A DNA stretch of 64,000 bases. It comes from Edaphocola flava. Lineage in GTDB: Bacteria > Bacteroidota > Bacteroidia > Chitinophagales > Chitinophagaceae. The stretch lies in the NCBI RefSeq assembly GCF_004118155.1, contig NZ_SAIQ01000001.1:248001-312000 (forward strand), given 5' to 3'. Positions 8,685-16,353 of this stretch are shown here, piece after piece. The translations under genes were made by a program, and so were the position numbers. The stretch's first letter is position 1. Each line of letters starts with the position of its first letter. The notes below the pieces were generated by a model. It was not told where the DNA came from and ran no database searches. It saw nothing but the letters and a program-made list of their open reading frames with translations.

Positions 8685-9995
8685 TTATATTATTGTAGCC
8701 AGGCTCAACGGGTATATACCCGGCTGCTCATGTTGCGGTACCGGTGCCGGTTGTGGCATATCTACCTGATTAGGATACTTGTTCATCCCGATCCATACCA
8801 GGCTTCCATTACGGTAACGCTCCAGCAGATCTGCCGCCTGTGCCGCTACCTTTCCGGTCAGTATACCGTCGTTAAATGATTGTATAAATCCTCCAGCAGC
8901 CTCAATCTCTTTAAAGACATCCCAGCCTTTAGTACCCATCTCTGCGGTTAGTGTCTCCAGGTAATAACTACCATTGGCGACATCGGCAATATGGTGCAGG
9001 TAACTTTCTTCTTTAAACAGCAATTGTGTGTTTACACTCATCCTTCTGCTGAAGGCTTCTTTACCTTTAGAATGTCCTTCATCGAACGGGAGAATGTACA
9101 CCGCATCACTACCACCCATTACAGCGGCCATACCGGCCAGTGTATCACGCAGCAGGTTGTTGTATGCATCGTATGGTGCTTTATATAAAGTACCGGTTAT
9201 AGCCTGTATGGCTATTTCCGGGTTGATATCGTATTGTGCAGTAAGCAATTGCAACAGCTGTCTTAAAGCGCGTACTTTGGCAATCTCTTCAAAGAATACG
9301 GTACCGGTAGCCACAGTCACATGCAATTGTTTTACTGTATTTAAGGCATTGCTATCGGCCAGTGCCTGCAGGTATTCATTCACCTGCGCAGTAATCAGTC
9401 CCAGCTGGTATACCGATGGTGATCCGGCATTATAGTACAGGCTGCCATCAACGATCAGCTGCCCTGTACTCTGCGCGATGCGGTTTACCGCTGCTGCAAA
9501 GGTCTCGGCTGTAGCCTTAGCCTGTACATAATCAGATAAAGTATCGTGGCCTATTGTGGCCTGTACAGCATTATGTGCTTTCAGGTACGCTGTCAGTGCT
9601 TCTACAGATGCATCTGTTGCATTGCGCAGGTTAAAGAAGGTATGGATATAGGCTACCTCTACCCCATTGAGTAGTGTCGCCCAGTCGGTATTTTCGGCGG
9701 CCACTTCGAAAATCAGTCCGCTGGCGCCGGTAGCCAGTGTTTGTAAAGCCAGTTTATTGGCGTCCTGTTCCTGGTTTACGACGATGCGCTCCATAATACT
9801 CCAGTCAGTATGGGCAAATACAGGCTTGGTATCATGATCTGCAACATCTTCAATCGTATAGAACGGCTCTATAGTGATGCCATTATCATCGATTCTTCTC
9901 AGCTGCTCAAAAGTAATTCCTTTCAGATCTTTGGTCAGTTGTGCCTTCCAGTCTGCAGCACCTGCGGGGTCGAACCCTGCTAAAATATCTTCCAT
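8685..9995 (-). CDS. mutA: Methylmalonyl-CoA mutase small (beta) subunit
   Basis: A 436-residue protein matching the non-catalytic small subunit of heterodimeric methylmalonyl-CoA mutase. The N-terminal segment (WKAQLTKDLKGITFEQL ... GITIEPFYT) is the family opening, and the TIM-barrel body continues to SYYLETLTAEMGTKGWDVFKEIE. No cobalamin-binding DxHxxG motif follows, as expected for the small subunit, which here ends early. The complex interconverts succinyl-CoA and methylmalonyl-CoA in propionate metabolism. Unusually, the large catalytic subunit is not next to it: downstream is a receiver protein and upstream a DCC oxidoreductase. The large subunit is presumably elsewhere on the chromosome. 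Confidence 0.9.
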   Translation of the reverse strand: MEDILAGFDPAGAADWKAQLTKDLKGITFEQLRRIDDNGITIEPFYTIEDVADHDTKPVFAHTDWSIMERIVVNQEQDANKLALQTLATGASGLIFEVAAENTDWATLLNGVEVAYIHTFFNLRNATDASVEALTAYLKAHNAVQATIGHDTLSDYVQAKATAETFAAAVNRIAQSTGQLIVDGSLYYNAGSPSVYQLGLITAQVNEYLQALADSNALNTVKQLHVTVATGTVFFEEIAKVRALRQLLQLLTAQYDINPEIAIQAITGTLYKAPYDAYNNLLRDTLAGMAAVMGGSDAVYILPFDEGHSKGKEAFSRRMSVNTQLLFKEESYLHHIADVANGSYYLETLTAEMGTKGWDVFKEIEAAGGFIQSFNDGILTGKVAAQAADLLERYRNGSLVWIGMNKYPNQVDMPQPAPVPQHEQPGIYPLSLATII

Positions 9996-10010
9996 TATAT
10001 ATGTAAACTA

Positions 10011-10418
10011 TTATGCAATAAATTTATTTTTCAGCTCGGGAGTTGGTATCCAGCAAGCCTCTTTTTTGCCAAACCAGCGATAGCGGTTGCGTGCAATCCA
10101 GGCATACACCGTATTCCTGATCATTCGCGGCAGGATCATAAACCCATACAGTAAAGAATATGCTCCTTTAAGTCTGCGGGCAATCATCAATGCTGCGGAA
10201 GACTGTGTATATACCTTTCCATCTTCGACCAGCACGATACTGTCTGTGGTTATGTTATACTGCTTTTTCAGTGCTACGCCCAGATCAGATTGCAGTGAAG
10301 CGAAGCGAAAATAATCTTTCCGGTCATTCTTAATGATCAGCTGCACGCTGTTGCTACAGAGATTGCATACTCCGTCAAAGAGTATCAGACCGTGATCAGT
10401 AGGAATGCCGTTTGTCAT
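10011..10418 (-). CDS. DCC-family thiol-disulfide oxidoreductase-like protein (DUF393)
   Basis: A 135-residue protein opening with GLILFDGVCNLCSNSVQ, the DCC-family signature with a CxxC pair at C18 and C21. It continues with FRFASLQSDLG and ends in a conserved tail rich in Trp and Arg (YAWIARNRYRWFGKK). The family is predicted to have a thioredoxin-like fold and a redox role, but substrates are not well established. It ends 15 bp before mutA and starts 1 bp after galE on the same strand, so galE, this gene and mutA may be one transcript. Family assignment is confident; the function is not. Confidence 0.87.
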   Translation of the reverse strand: MTNGIPTDHGLILFDGVCNLCSNSVQLIIKNDRKDYFRFASLQSDLGVALKKQYNITTDSIVLVEDGKVYTQSSAALMIARRLKGAYSLLYGFMILPRMIRNTVYAWIARNRYRWFGKKEACWIPTPELKNKFIA

Positions 10419-10419
10419 A

Positions 10420-11448
10420 TTATTGTGCTGTTTCTTTGGCCAGGGCCTGTTGCCAGTTCCAGGCGGTCTGCATCATCGTGGTTATATCATAACCAGGCTG
10501 CCAGCCCAGCAGGGTTTTGGCTTTGGTATTGTCTGCATATACTTTAATCACATCGCCTGCTCTGCGCGGACCGATGTCATAATTCAGTTTAAGACCGGAT
10601 ACGGATTCAAAAGCTTTGATCAGTTCCAGAACCGTTACCCCCTCGCCCGTTCCCAGGTTAAAGACCTCACAGCCTGATGGCAATGCATTCTCTATAGACT
10701 TCTGCAGGGCCAGTGTATGGGCATGGGCAATATCCATTACATGTATATAATCCCTCACACAAGATCCATCGCGGGTATCGTAATCATTACCAAATACCGT
10801 CATTCCGGAACGGATACCGATGGCTGTCTGGGTAACGATAGGCACCAGGTTTTCCGGACGCTGGTTCATCTCACCGATCAGGGTAGACTCATGCGCTCCT
10901 ACCGGGTTGAAGTAACGCAGCAGTACGATTTTGAAACCGGGATTACCTTTTACAAAATCAGCACAGATCTGCTCGCCCATTTGTTTGGTAGCAGCGTATG
11001 GAGATTCTGCTTCTTTTAAGGGTGCTGTTTCGGTAACCGGCAGTGTATCTGCATTACCGTATACGGAACAGGAAGAGGAGAATACTACATTCTTCACACC
11101 AAATTCCTTAGCACACTCCAGTATATTGATCAGTGATCCGATATTGTTTTTATAATACATCAGCGGAGCATCTACTGATTCCGGCACCGATTTGTATGCT
11201 GCAAAGTGAATGATACCTTCGATATCAGGATTTGCTTCGAAGATGGTACGGGTAGCTGCAGCATCGCTCAGGTCTACTGCGTAATTATGAATGGATTTGC
11301 CTAATAACTTAGATACTTTATCATTCATCTCACCGAAGCCACGAGAAAGATTGTCTGCAGAGATTACCTCAAAACCATGATCTACCAGGTCTACAATGGT
11401 ATGGCTGCCGATATAACCGCAACCGCCGGTCACTAATATTTTGCTCAT
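10420..11448 (-). CDS. galE: UDP-glucose 4-epimerase
   Basis: A 342-residue short-chain dehydrogenase-type epimerase that interconverts UDP-glucose and UDP-galactose using bound NAD. It shows the Rossmann GGCGYIG motif at residues 8-14, the SSSCSVYG segment, the catalytic YAATK (YxxxK), and the GalE signature VRDYIHVMDIAHAH. ATG 11448 is chosen because it puts the Rossmann strand at residue 3 as in the family; the 13 codons upstream would overlap the promoter. A well-formed Bacteroidota promoter is visible at 11474-11505. It is the first gene of a likely galE-DCC-mutA unit. The product would feed surface polysaccharide or galactose metabolism. Confidence 0.95.
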   Translation of the reverse strand: MSKILVTGGCGYIGSHTIVDLVDHGFEVISADNLSRGFGEMNDKVSKLLGKSIHNYAVDLSDAAATRTIFEANPDIEGIIHFAAYKSVPESVDAPLMYYKNNIGSLINILECAKEFGVKNVVFSSSCSVYGNADTLPVTETAPLKEAESPYAATKQMGEQICADFVKGNPGFKIVLLRYFNPVGAHESTLIGEMNQRPENLVPIVTQTAIGIRSGMTVFGNDYDTRDGSCVRDYIHVMDIAHAHTLALQKSIENALPSGCEVFNLGTGEGVTVLELIKAFESVSGLKLNYDIGPRRAGDVIKVYADNTKAKTLLGWQPGYDITTMMQTAWNWQQALAKETAQ

Positions 11449-11473
11449 GTAGATGTATTGTAATTTAACAGCA

Positions 11474-11505
11474 CAAATATACAGCATAAAAAAGTCCTGC
11501 GCAAA
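11474..11505 (-). promoter_or_regulatory. galE promoter, TTTG-N20-TATATTTG
   Basis: In minus-strand reading, TTTG (11505-11502) and TATATTTG (11481-11474) are separated by 20 bp. This matches the Bacteroidota housekeeping consensus TTTG-N17-23-TAnnTTTG closely. Transcription would start about 20 bp before the galE ATG. Confidence 0.7.
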
Positions 11506-11538
11506 GTCAGGGCTGATGTTGACATAATATTAAAATAC

Positions 11539-12016
11539 AAACTGAGTATCCGCTTAAAGGAAACAAAGTCTAGTATTATAATTTAAGTAGCCTATATAGC
11601 TATTGCTACCTTTTGCATTGATGCAAAAGGTAGCGCCAAAAAATCAAGGCTGTATAAATCCCTGGCTAAAAATCAATGTGTCGGTCGCAAACCAGACTCG
11701 CTACGCTCAGACAGTGGTTTGCAACTCTATCGACCGAGCCAATGATTTTCTTGACGCCGGATTTATAAGGCCATTTGAACGATCTGTACTTGTACGGATC
11801 GCTTGTTGTTTTCATCACAGCGATAACCATTTTGGTTGGAGATGCGATCGTTGAGCGCCGAATGCATCACACGTTAAGCTCAGACGATCAATGCACGCAA
11901 CGGTACAAAATGGCGGTGCTATGCAATCGCCTTGATGAAAACAAAGGCACTTTTGGTCCTTTTGTTGCCGGACAAAAGGACGAAGAAAAAAGGTTACTAC
12001 ATGCGGATAGTCGGTA
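11539..12016 (+). repeat. Hairpin-rich intergenic repeat, copy A (subfamily 1)
   Basis: A ~480-bp noncoding element also found at 38249-38733 (very similar) and, more diverged, at 14036-14390 and inverted at 61968-62250. In order it holds a ~65-bp leader (from gagtatccgcttaaaggaaa) and a perfect 14-bp hairpin with a 2-base loop at about 11605-11634. A long nested inverted repeat follows, with outer arms ataaatcc at about 11654 and ggatttat at about 11759 and inner arms gcaaacca/tggtttgc. Then come a short hairpin (gatctgtac/gtacggatc), a second long nested inverted repeat (gttttcatca ... gatgaaaac enclosing ccattttg/caaaatgg), and a 10-bp hairpin gtccttttgt/acaaaaggac. Small reading frames inside are broken by indels in the other copies, so it is judged noncoding. 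It lies between galE and lysS. Confidence 0.85.
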
Positions 12017-12060
12017 AATACAATTGCTCTTTGTTCTTTATCGAGATACTCTGAAAAACA

Positions 12061-12115
12061 AACTACATAAAAGGGTAAGGGCTGCAAATTGCAGCCCTTA
12101 CCCTTTTATGTAGTT
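12061..12115 (-). terminator. lysS terminator, 27-bp perfect stem
   Basis: A perfect inverted repeat with 27-base arms around a single central base (so a 3-5 base loop in practice) starts 9 bp past the lysS stop codon. Its core is gggctgcaa/ttgcagccc, with T-rich flanks in both directions, so it can end transcription on either strand. Confidence 0.87.
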
Positions 12116-12123
12116 TTGTAAAA

Positions 12124-13845
12124 TTAGTCTCTGTTCAGTACAAAAACGCCTTCTTCATTTTTCTCGATTTTAGCGAGATTGGCAGAGGTCAGTTCTTTAA
12201 TACCTTTATCCCATTTCTTACCGGACAGTTTACTTTCTGCTTTTAAGGCATCCAGTACTATTTTATCGGCCTGTTGAGATAATATATCTTTAATAGCTTT
12301 AGCCTCATCGCTCAATGGAACGCCACTGTCAAACTTCTCCGGTCTCATCTGAGGGAAGAACAGTACATCCTGGATAGACGGCTGATTGGTCAGCAGCATA
12401 CACAGGCGGTCGATACCGATACCGATACCTGAGGTTGGCGGCATACCGTATTCCAGTGCACGCAGGAAGTCATGGTCGATAAACATGGCTTCATCATCGC
12501 CACGCTCCATCAGTGCCATCTGATCCTCGAAACGCTGGCGCTGATCGATAGGATCATTCAGCTCAGAATAGGCATTGGCAATTTCCTTACCATTGATCAT
12601 TAACTCAAAACGCTCTACCAGACCTTCTTTGCTGCGGTGCTTCTTCGTCAGCGGAGACATCTCTACCGGATAGTCTATGATGAATGTCGGTTGCATATAA
12701 GTATGCTCCGATGTTTCCCCAAAGATCTCATCGATCAGTTTGCCTTTACCGATGTTAGGTGCCACTTCTATATTCAGTTGTTTACACACCTGGCGCAGAC
12801 CTTCTTCATCCATTTCACTCACATCGATACCGGTATTTTCTTTGATAGAGTCGAAGATAGAAATACGTTTGAACGGAGCTTTAAAGCTGATGATCTTATC
12901 GCCTACCGGCACATCTGTGGTACCATGTACGGCAATGGCCATTTTCTCGAACAACTGTTCGGTAATGTCCATCATCCAGAAGTAATCTTTGTACGCGGTA
13001 TACCACTCCAGTACGGTAAATTCCGGGTTGTGTGTACGGTCCATACCCTCGTTACGGAAGTTACGGCTGAACTCATAAACCCAGTCAAAACCACCTACGA
13101 TCAGTCGTTTCAGGTATAATTCATTCGCAATACGCAGGTAATAAGGTACATCCAGTGCATTGTGATGGGTGATGAACGGACGTGCCGCTGCCCCACCCGG
13201 GATGTTCTGTAATACCGGTGTATCTACTTCTATTGCGCCCTGTCCGTTCAGGAAATCACGAATGGTATTCATGATTTTGGTACGTTTCAGGAATGTTTCT
13301 TTAATATGCGGATTCACGATCAGGTCGGCATAGCGCTGACGGTAGCGGAATTCAGGATCGGTAACTTCATCAAATACATTACCCTCTTCATCTCTTTTTA
13401 CTACAGGTAATGGTTTCAGACATTTGGACAACAGGGTAAACTCTTGTGCATGCACAGAGATCTCTCCTTTCATGGTTGCAAATACATAACCTTTAATACC
13501 GATGATATCGCCCAGGTCAATACCTTTGATTGCTACATCCCAAAGGGTACTGTCTTCTTCCGTAGACAGTTCTTCTTTCTTTACATATATCTGTATGATG
13601 CCTTTACTGTCCTGTATCTTCAGGAAGCCTGCCTTGCCTTTGTTATTCACGCTCATTACACGGCCGGCCACACATACTGCTGCAAACTCATCCTTCTTCT
13701 CCTCTGTATACTGCTTCTTTATGTCTTCAGAATAATGAGATACAGGATACAGTGGCGCAGGATAGGCTTCTATCCCGGCCTGCGTTAGTGCGTTTAATTT
13801 CTCTCTGCGCACTAATTCTTGTTCGGATAAGTGTTGAACTTGCAT
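12124..13845 (-). CDS. lysS: Lysyl-tRNA synthetase, class II
   Basis: A 573-residue class II aminoacyl-tRNA synthetase that charges tRNA-Lys. The N-terminal OB-fold anticodon-binding domain spans about 50-155 (VCVAGRVMSVNNKGKAGFLKIQD). Catalytic motif 2 is FRNEGMDRTHNPEFTVLEWY and motif 3 is GIGIGIDRLCMLL, which fit lysine rather than aspartate or asparagine enzymes. The ~75-residue C-terminal extension after motif 3 (AIKDILSQQADKIVLDALKAES) is longer than in E. coli LysS and resembles that of other Bacteroidota enzymes. It is bracketed by two copies of the hairpin-rich repeat in direct orientation. A TATATTTG box (13878-13885, minus strand) lies 32 bp upstream of the ATG and may be its -7 element. 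Confidence 0.95.
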   Translation of the reverse strand: MQVQHLSEQELVRREKLNALTQAGIEAYPAPLYPVSHYSEDIKKQYTEEKKDEFAAVCVAGRVMSVNNKGKAGFLKIQDSKGIIQIYVKKEELSTEEDSTLWDVAIKGIDLGDIIGIKGYVFATMKGEISVHAQEFTLLSKCLKPLPVVKRDEEGNVFDEVTDPEFRYRQRYADLIVNPHIKETFLKRTKIMNTIRDFLNGQGAIEVDTPVLQNIPGGAAARPFITHHNALDVPYYLRIANELYLKRLIVGGFDWVYEFSRNFRNEGMDRTHNPEFTVLEWYTAYKDYFWMMDITEQLFEKMAIAVHGTTDVPVGDKIISFKAPFKRISIFDSIKENTGIDVSEMDEEGLRQVCKQLNIEVAPNIGKGKLIDEIFGETSEHTYMQPTFIIDYPVEMSPLTKKHRSKEGLVERFELMINGKEIANAYSELNDPIDQRQRFEDQMALMERGDDEAMFIDHDFLRALEYGMPPTSGIGIGIDRLCMLLTNQPSIQDVLFFPQMRPEKFDSGVPLSDEAKAIKDILSQQADKIVLDALKAESKLSGKKWDKGIKELTSANLAKIEKNEEGVFVLNRD

Positions 13846-13877
13846 ATTTTTTGAATACGTTAAAAAATTTAAGACTG

Positions 13878-13885
13878 CAAATATA
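13878..13885 (-). promoter_or_regulatory. Candidate lysS -7 box TATATTTG
   Basis: TATATTTG in minus-strand reading, 32 bp upstream of the lysS ATG, fits the TAnnTTTG consensus. A TTG lies 26 bp further upstream, which is slightly wider than the usual spacing. Only the -7 element is convincing. Confidence 0.45.
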
Positions 13886-14035
13886 GCGCTAATTTGCTAA
13901 TACGTCGGTGGCAAGTGGCCTGTAATTTCGATGCAACTATAAATTATAAGGAATAATGTGTAGAGATAAGTGAAATTGATTGTCTATTTACAGGACGTAA
14001 AGGCCTACATTACTCTTTGATCTTTAATTATATTT

Positions 14036-14390
14036 ATGGCTACCTTTTGCCTTGATGCAAAAGGTACCGCCAAAAATCAAGGCTGTATAAATCCCTGGCT
14101 CAAAATCAATGTGTCGGTCGGTCGCAAACCAGACTCACTTCGTTCAGACAATGGTTTGCAACTTTATCGACCGAGCCAATGATTTTCTTGATACCGGATT
14201 TATAAGGCCGTTCTAAGCGGTCTGTACTGATCGCTTATTAATTTTGAGTACAGCGATAGCCCTTGTTTGGTGCTTCGGGCGCCTCATCAACCGGAGTTTT
14301 GTGCCCATAGGGTCTCGAAGGGTAATTCAACGCAGGCGATGCTACAAAATGGCAGTGTTTTGCAATCGCCTTAATAAAGACAAAGGTATT
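14036..14390 (+). repeat. Hairpin-rich intergenic repeat, copy B (subfamily 2, shorter)
   Basis: Starts with the same ctaccttttgcc/gcaaaaggta hairpin as copies A and C. It keeps the first long nested inverted repeat almost unchanged, including the ataaatcc/ggatttat arms and the gcaaacca/tggtttgc core. The middle (about 14245-14335, with gtgcccatagggtctcgaag) differs from copies A and C. It aligns instead with copy D, so B and D form a second subfamily. The leader and the final gtccttttgt hairpin are missing. It fills most of the 612-bp gap between lysS and the gene at 14458. No reading frame is shared with the other copies. Confidence 0.8.
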
Positions 14391-14457
14391 GTGTATATTA
14401 TTTGGAATTTATAACAAAAAAACTACATTTGTATCCAAAAGTAAAACAAAACCCAAC

Positions 14458-14781
14458 ATGGATCAATTAAGACAGCAAGCCCTGGCTGTAGATATTCAGA
14501 AGCAGATAGACTTAGGCTTCTCGGCTAAGGAAATAAAAGAAAACCTGGTGGCTAATGGTTATTCTAACGAAGAACTGTCGCAGGTAAATGCGCTGATGCA
14601 AAAAAGCGAACAGGTCGAAAAACAGGCTAAATCGAGCCCCTGGACTATCATTATCTCCATTGTATTTATCCTGAGAGGGGTAATGTACCTCTCCAAAGGC
14701 CAGACGGGTCTTGGCGTACTGATGCTGAGTGTTGGCTTTATTGGCCTGATCATCAAACTGACCGTGGGCCGGAAATTTTAA
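14458..14781 (+). CDS. Small membrane protein of unknown function
   Basis: A 107-residue protein from ATG 14458. Residues 1-58 are an amphipathic, Gln/Glu/Lys-rich helical region (LRQQALAVDIQKQIDLGFSAKEI). Residues 62-80 and 84-102 are two hydrophobic helices joined by YLSKGQTG, giving a hairpin in the membrane with both ends cytoplasmic. An upstream in-frame ATG at 14389 would start inside the repeat and is not preferred. No family is recognised. It is a lone plus-strand gene facing frr, with a shared terminator between them. Confidence 0.72.
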   Translation: MDQLRQQALAVDIQKQIDLGFSAKEIKENLVANGYSNEELSQVNALMQKSEQVEKQAKSSPWTIIISIVFILRGVMYLSKGQTGLGVLMLSVGFIGLIIKLTVGRKF

Positions 14782-14800
14782 AAGATTACAACAGTATATA

Positions 14801-14841
14801 TAAAAGAATAGGGCTAACCAATGGTTAGCCCTATTCTTTTA
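14801..14841. terminator. Bidirectional terminator between the 14458 gene and frr
   Basis: A perfect 20-bp inverted repeat with one central base (core gggctaacca/tggttagccc) has A-rich and T-rich ends. It lies 20 bp after the plus-strand stop and 14 bp after the frr stop on the minus strand, so it serves both convergent genes. Confidence 0.88.
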
Positions 14842-14854
14842 TAATTAAGTATAC

Positions 14855-15418
14855 TTAGATCGTCATGATCTCTTTGTCTTTGTCTTTGCAAGCCTGGTCT
14901 ACTTTCTCGATATTTTTATCGGTCAGTGCCTGTACGCGGCCTTCTGCTTCTTTGGCAGCATCTTCGCTTACGCCGTCTTTCTGCAGTTTTTTGATTGTTT
15001 CAAATGCATCACGACGATTGCTTCTGATCGCAATTTTCGCGGTTTCACCTTCTGCATTCACCCGTTTTACCAGTTCTTTACGACGCTCTTCGGTAAGTGG
15101 TGGCAGGAACAGACGGATTACTTCACCATCATTCTGTGGGTTCATTCCGATATTAGCCATCATGATAGAACGCTCAATCGGGCTGATCATGTTTTTTTCC
15201 CAAGGCTGGATAGAGATCGTTCTTGCATCAGGAGTCGTTACATTGGCTACCTGGCTGATCAGCGTAGGGGAACCGTAATACTCAACGGTAATACCGTCGA
15301 TCATTGCAGGAGATGCTTTACCAGCGCGTATTTTCAACAATTCAGCATCCAGATGTGCCAGGGCTTTTTTCATACCTGAAGCAGCACTGTCTACTGCCTC
15401 GTCTAATAGTTCAATCAT
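14855..15418 (-). CDS. frr: Ribosome recycling factor
   Basis: A 187-residue protein that splits post-termination ribosomes with EF-G. It opens with the helical segment MKKALAHLDAELLKIRAGKASPAMIDGITVEYYGSPT, where the RAGKASP motif is diagnostic. It continues with ISIQPWEKNMISPIERSIM and the C-terminal helix of domain I. ATG 15418 gives the usual family length. A frame open to 15484 would add 22 residues not found in the family. It lies 80 bp downstream of prmC on the same strand, a translation-termination neighbourhood. A TATTTTTG box (15470-15463, minus strand) lies 44 bp upstream and may be its own -7 element. Confidence 0.95.
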   Translation of the reverse strand: MIELLDEAVDSAASGMKKALAHLDAELLKIRAGKASPAMIDGITVEYYGSPTLISQVANVTTPDARTISIQPWEKNMISPIERSIMMANIGMNPQNDGEVIRLFLPPLTEERRKELVKRVNAEGETAKIAIRSNRRDAFETIKKLQKDGVSEDAAKEAEGRVQALTDKNIEKVDQACKDKDKEIMTI

Positions 15419-15498
15419 CGTTTTCGTTTTGTAAATGAGTTCTGAATCACTTTCAATAGGCACAAAAATAGAAAAATGTGCCACAAAAATGAAATTTT

Positions 15499-16353
15499 TT
15501 ATCGGGTGCAGCGCAGCATACGGTCATTATCGTTCAGGTCCCGGAGCAGATCTGCCTGCCAGCCGGCGGCACTGTACAGGGCCTTTGTATCTGCTGCAAA
15601 ATACTGGTTCAGCTCCAGGAAAACGGCCCCGCCCGCCTGCAAATAAATATCTGCAAAATGGGCGATCTTGCGGTAAAACTGCTGCGGATCACCATCGGTC
15701 ACAAAAAGTGCCGTATGTGGTTCCTGATCCAGTACATGTACCTGCATAGCTTCCTGCTCCTGCGCTGTAATATAAGGCGGATTACTGACAATGATGTCAA
15801 AAGTTCCCAATCCGGGCCATTGTGCCTCGTCCAGAAAATCGCATTCTATAAAATTGACTTCAGCCTGCAGGCTTGCTGCATTCTGCCGTGCAATAGCCAG
15901 TGCATCTGTAGTAATATCTACTGCAGTAATATCCAGCTGAGGCGACTGCTTTTTTAAAGCGATGCTGATGCAGCCGCTACCTGCCCCAACCTCCAGTACA
16001 CGCAAAGGCGCTCCGGCTCGCTGGCGTACACATTGCAATACAAGGTCTACCAGCTCTTCGGTCTCCGGCCGCGGAATCAGTACCGCAGGACTTACCACAA
16101 AGGTATATCCAAAGAAATAACTTTTACCCAGCACATATTGTACAGGGATATATTGCTGCAGTTGCTGCAGGCATGCTTCCATACGATCAAGCTGCACTTG
16201 CGTAAGCGCATCTTCCCGCTGCATTCTTAAGGAAAGTGTATCCAGGCCCGTAAGGTCTTCTATAACCCAGCCTGCAATGGCCTGTGCCTCCCCTGCTTCG
16301 TACAGATCGGCTAACTGGTCTGCTATATATTGTGAGGCTGATTTAATGGTCAT
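15499..16353 (-). CDS. prmC: Release factor glutamine N5-methyltransferase
   Basis: A 284-residue SAM-dependent methyltransferase that modifies the GGQ glutamine of RF1 and RF2. It has the helical N-terminal substrate domain (about 1-85), the SAM-binding motif VLEVGAGSGCISIAL, and the catalytic NPPY motif in VSNPPYITAQE. The segment PRPETEELVDLVL, characteristic of PrmC, is present before the SAM motif. Its start overlaps the end of the CDF transporter gene by 11 bp, so the two are translationally coupled. Together with frr just downstream it forms a translation-termination cluster. Confidence 0.94.
   Translation of the reverse strand: MTIKSASQYIADQLADLYEAGEAQAIAGWVIEDLTGLDTLSLRMQREDALTQVQLDRMEACLQQLQQYIPVQYVLGKSYFFGYTFVVSPAVLIPRPETEELVDLVLQCVRQRAGAPLRVLEVGAGSGCISIALKKQSPQLDITAVDITTDALAIARQNAASLQAEVNFIECDFLDEAQWPGLGTFDIIVSNPPYITAQEQEAMQVHVLDQEPHTALFVTDGDPQQFYRKIAHFADIYLQAGGAVFLELNQYFAADTKALYSAAGWQADLLRDLNDNDRMLRCTR

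Noticed and set aside
11603-12087. Small reading frames inside repeat copy A
   Set aside because: The same stretch in copies B, C and D has frame-breaking indels (for example an extra ggtc in copy C), and the hairpins are better conserved than the frames.
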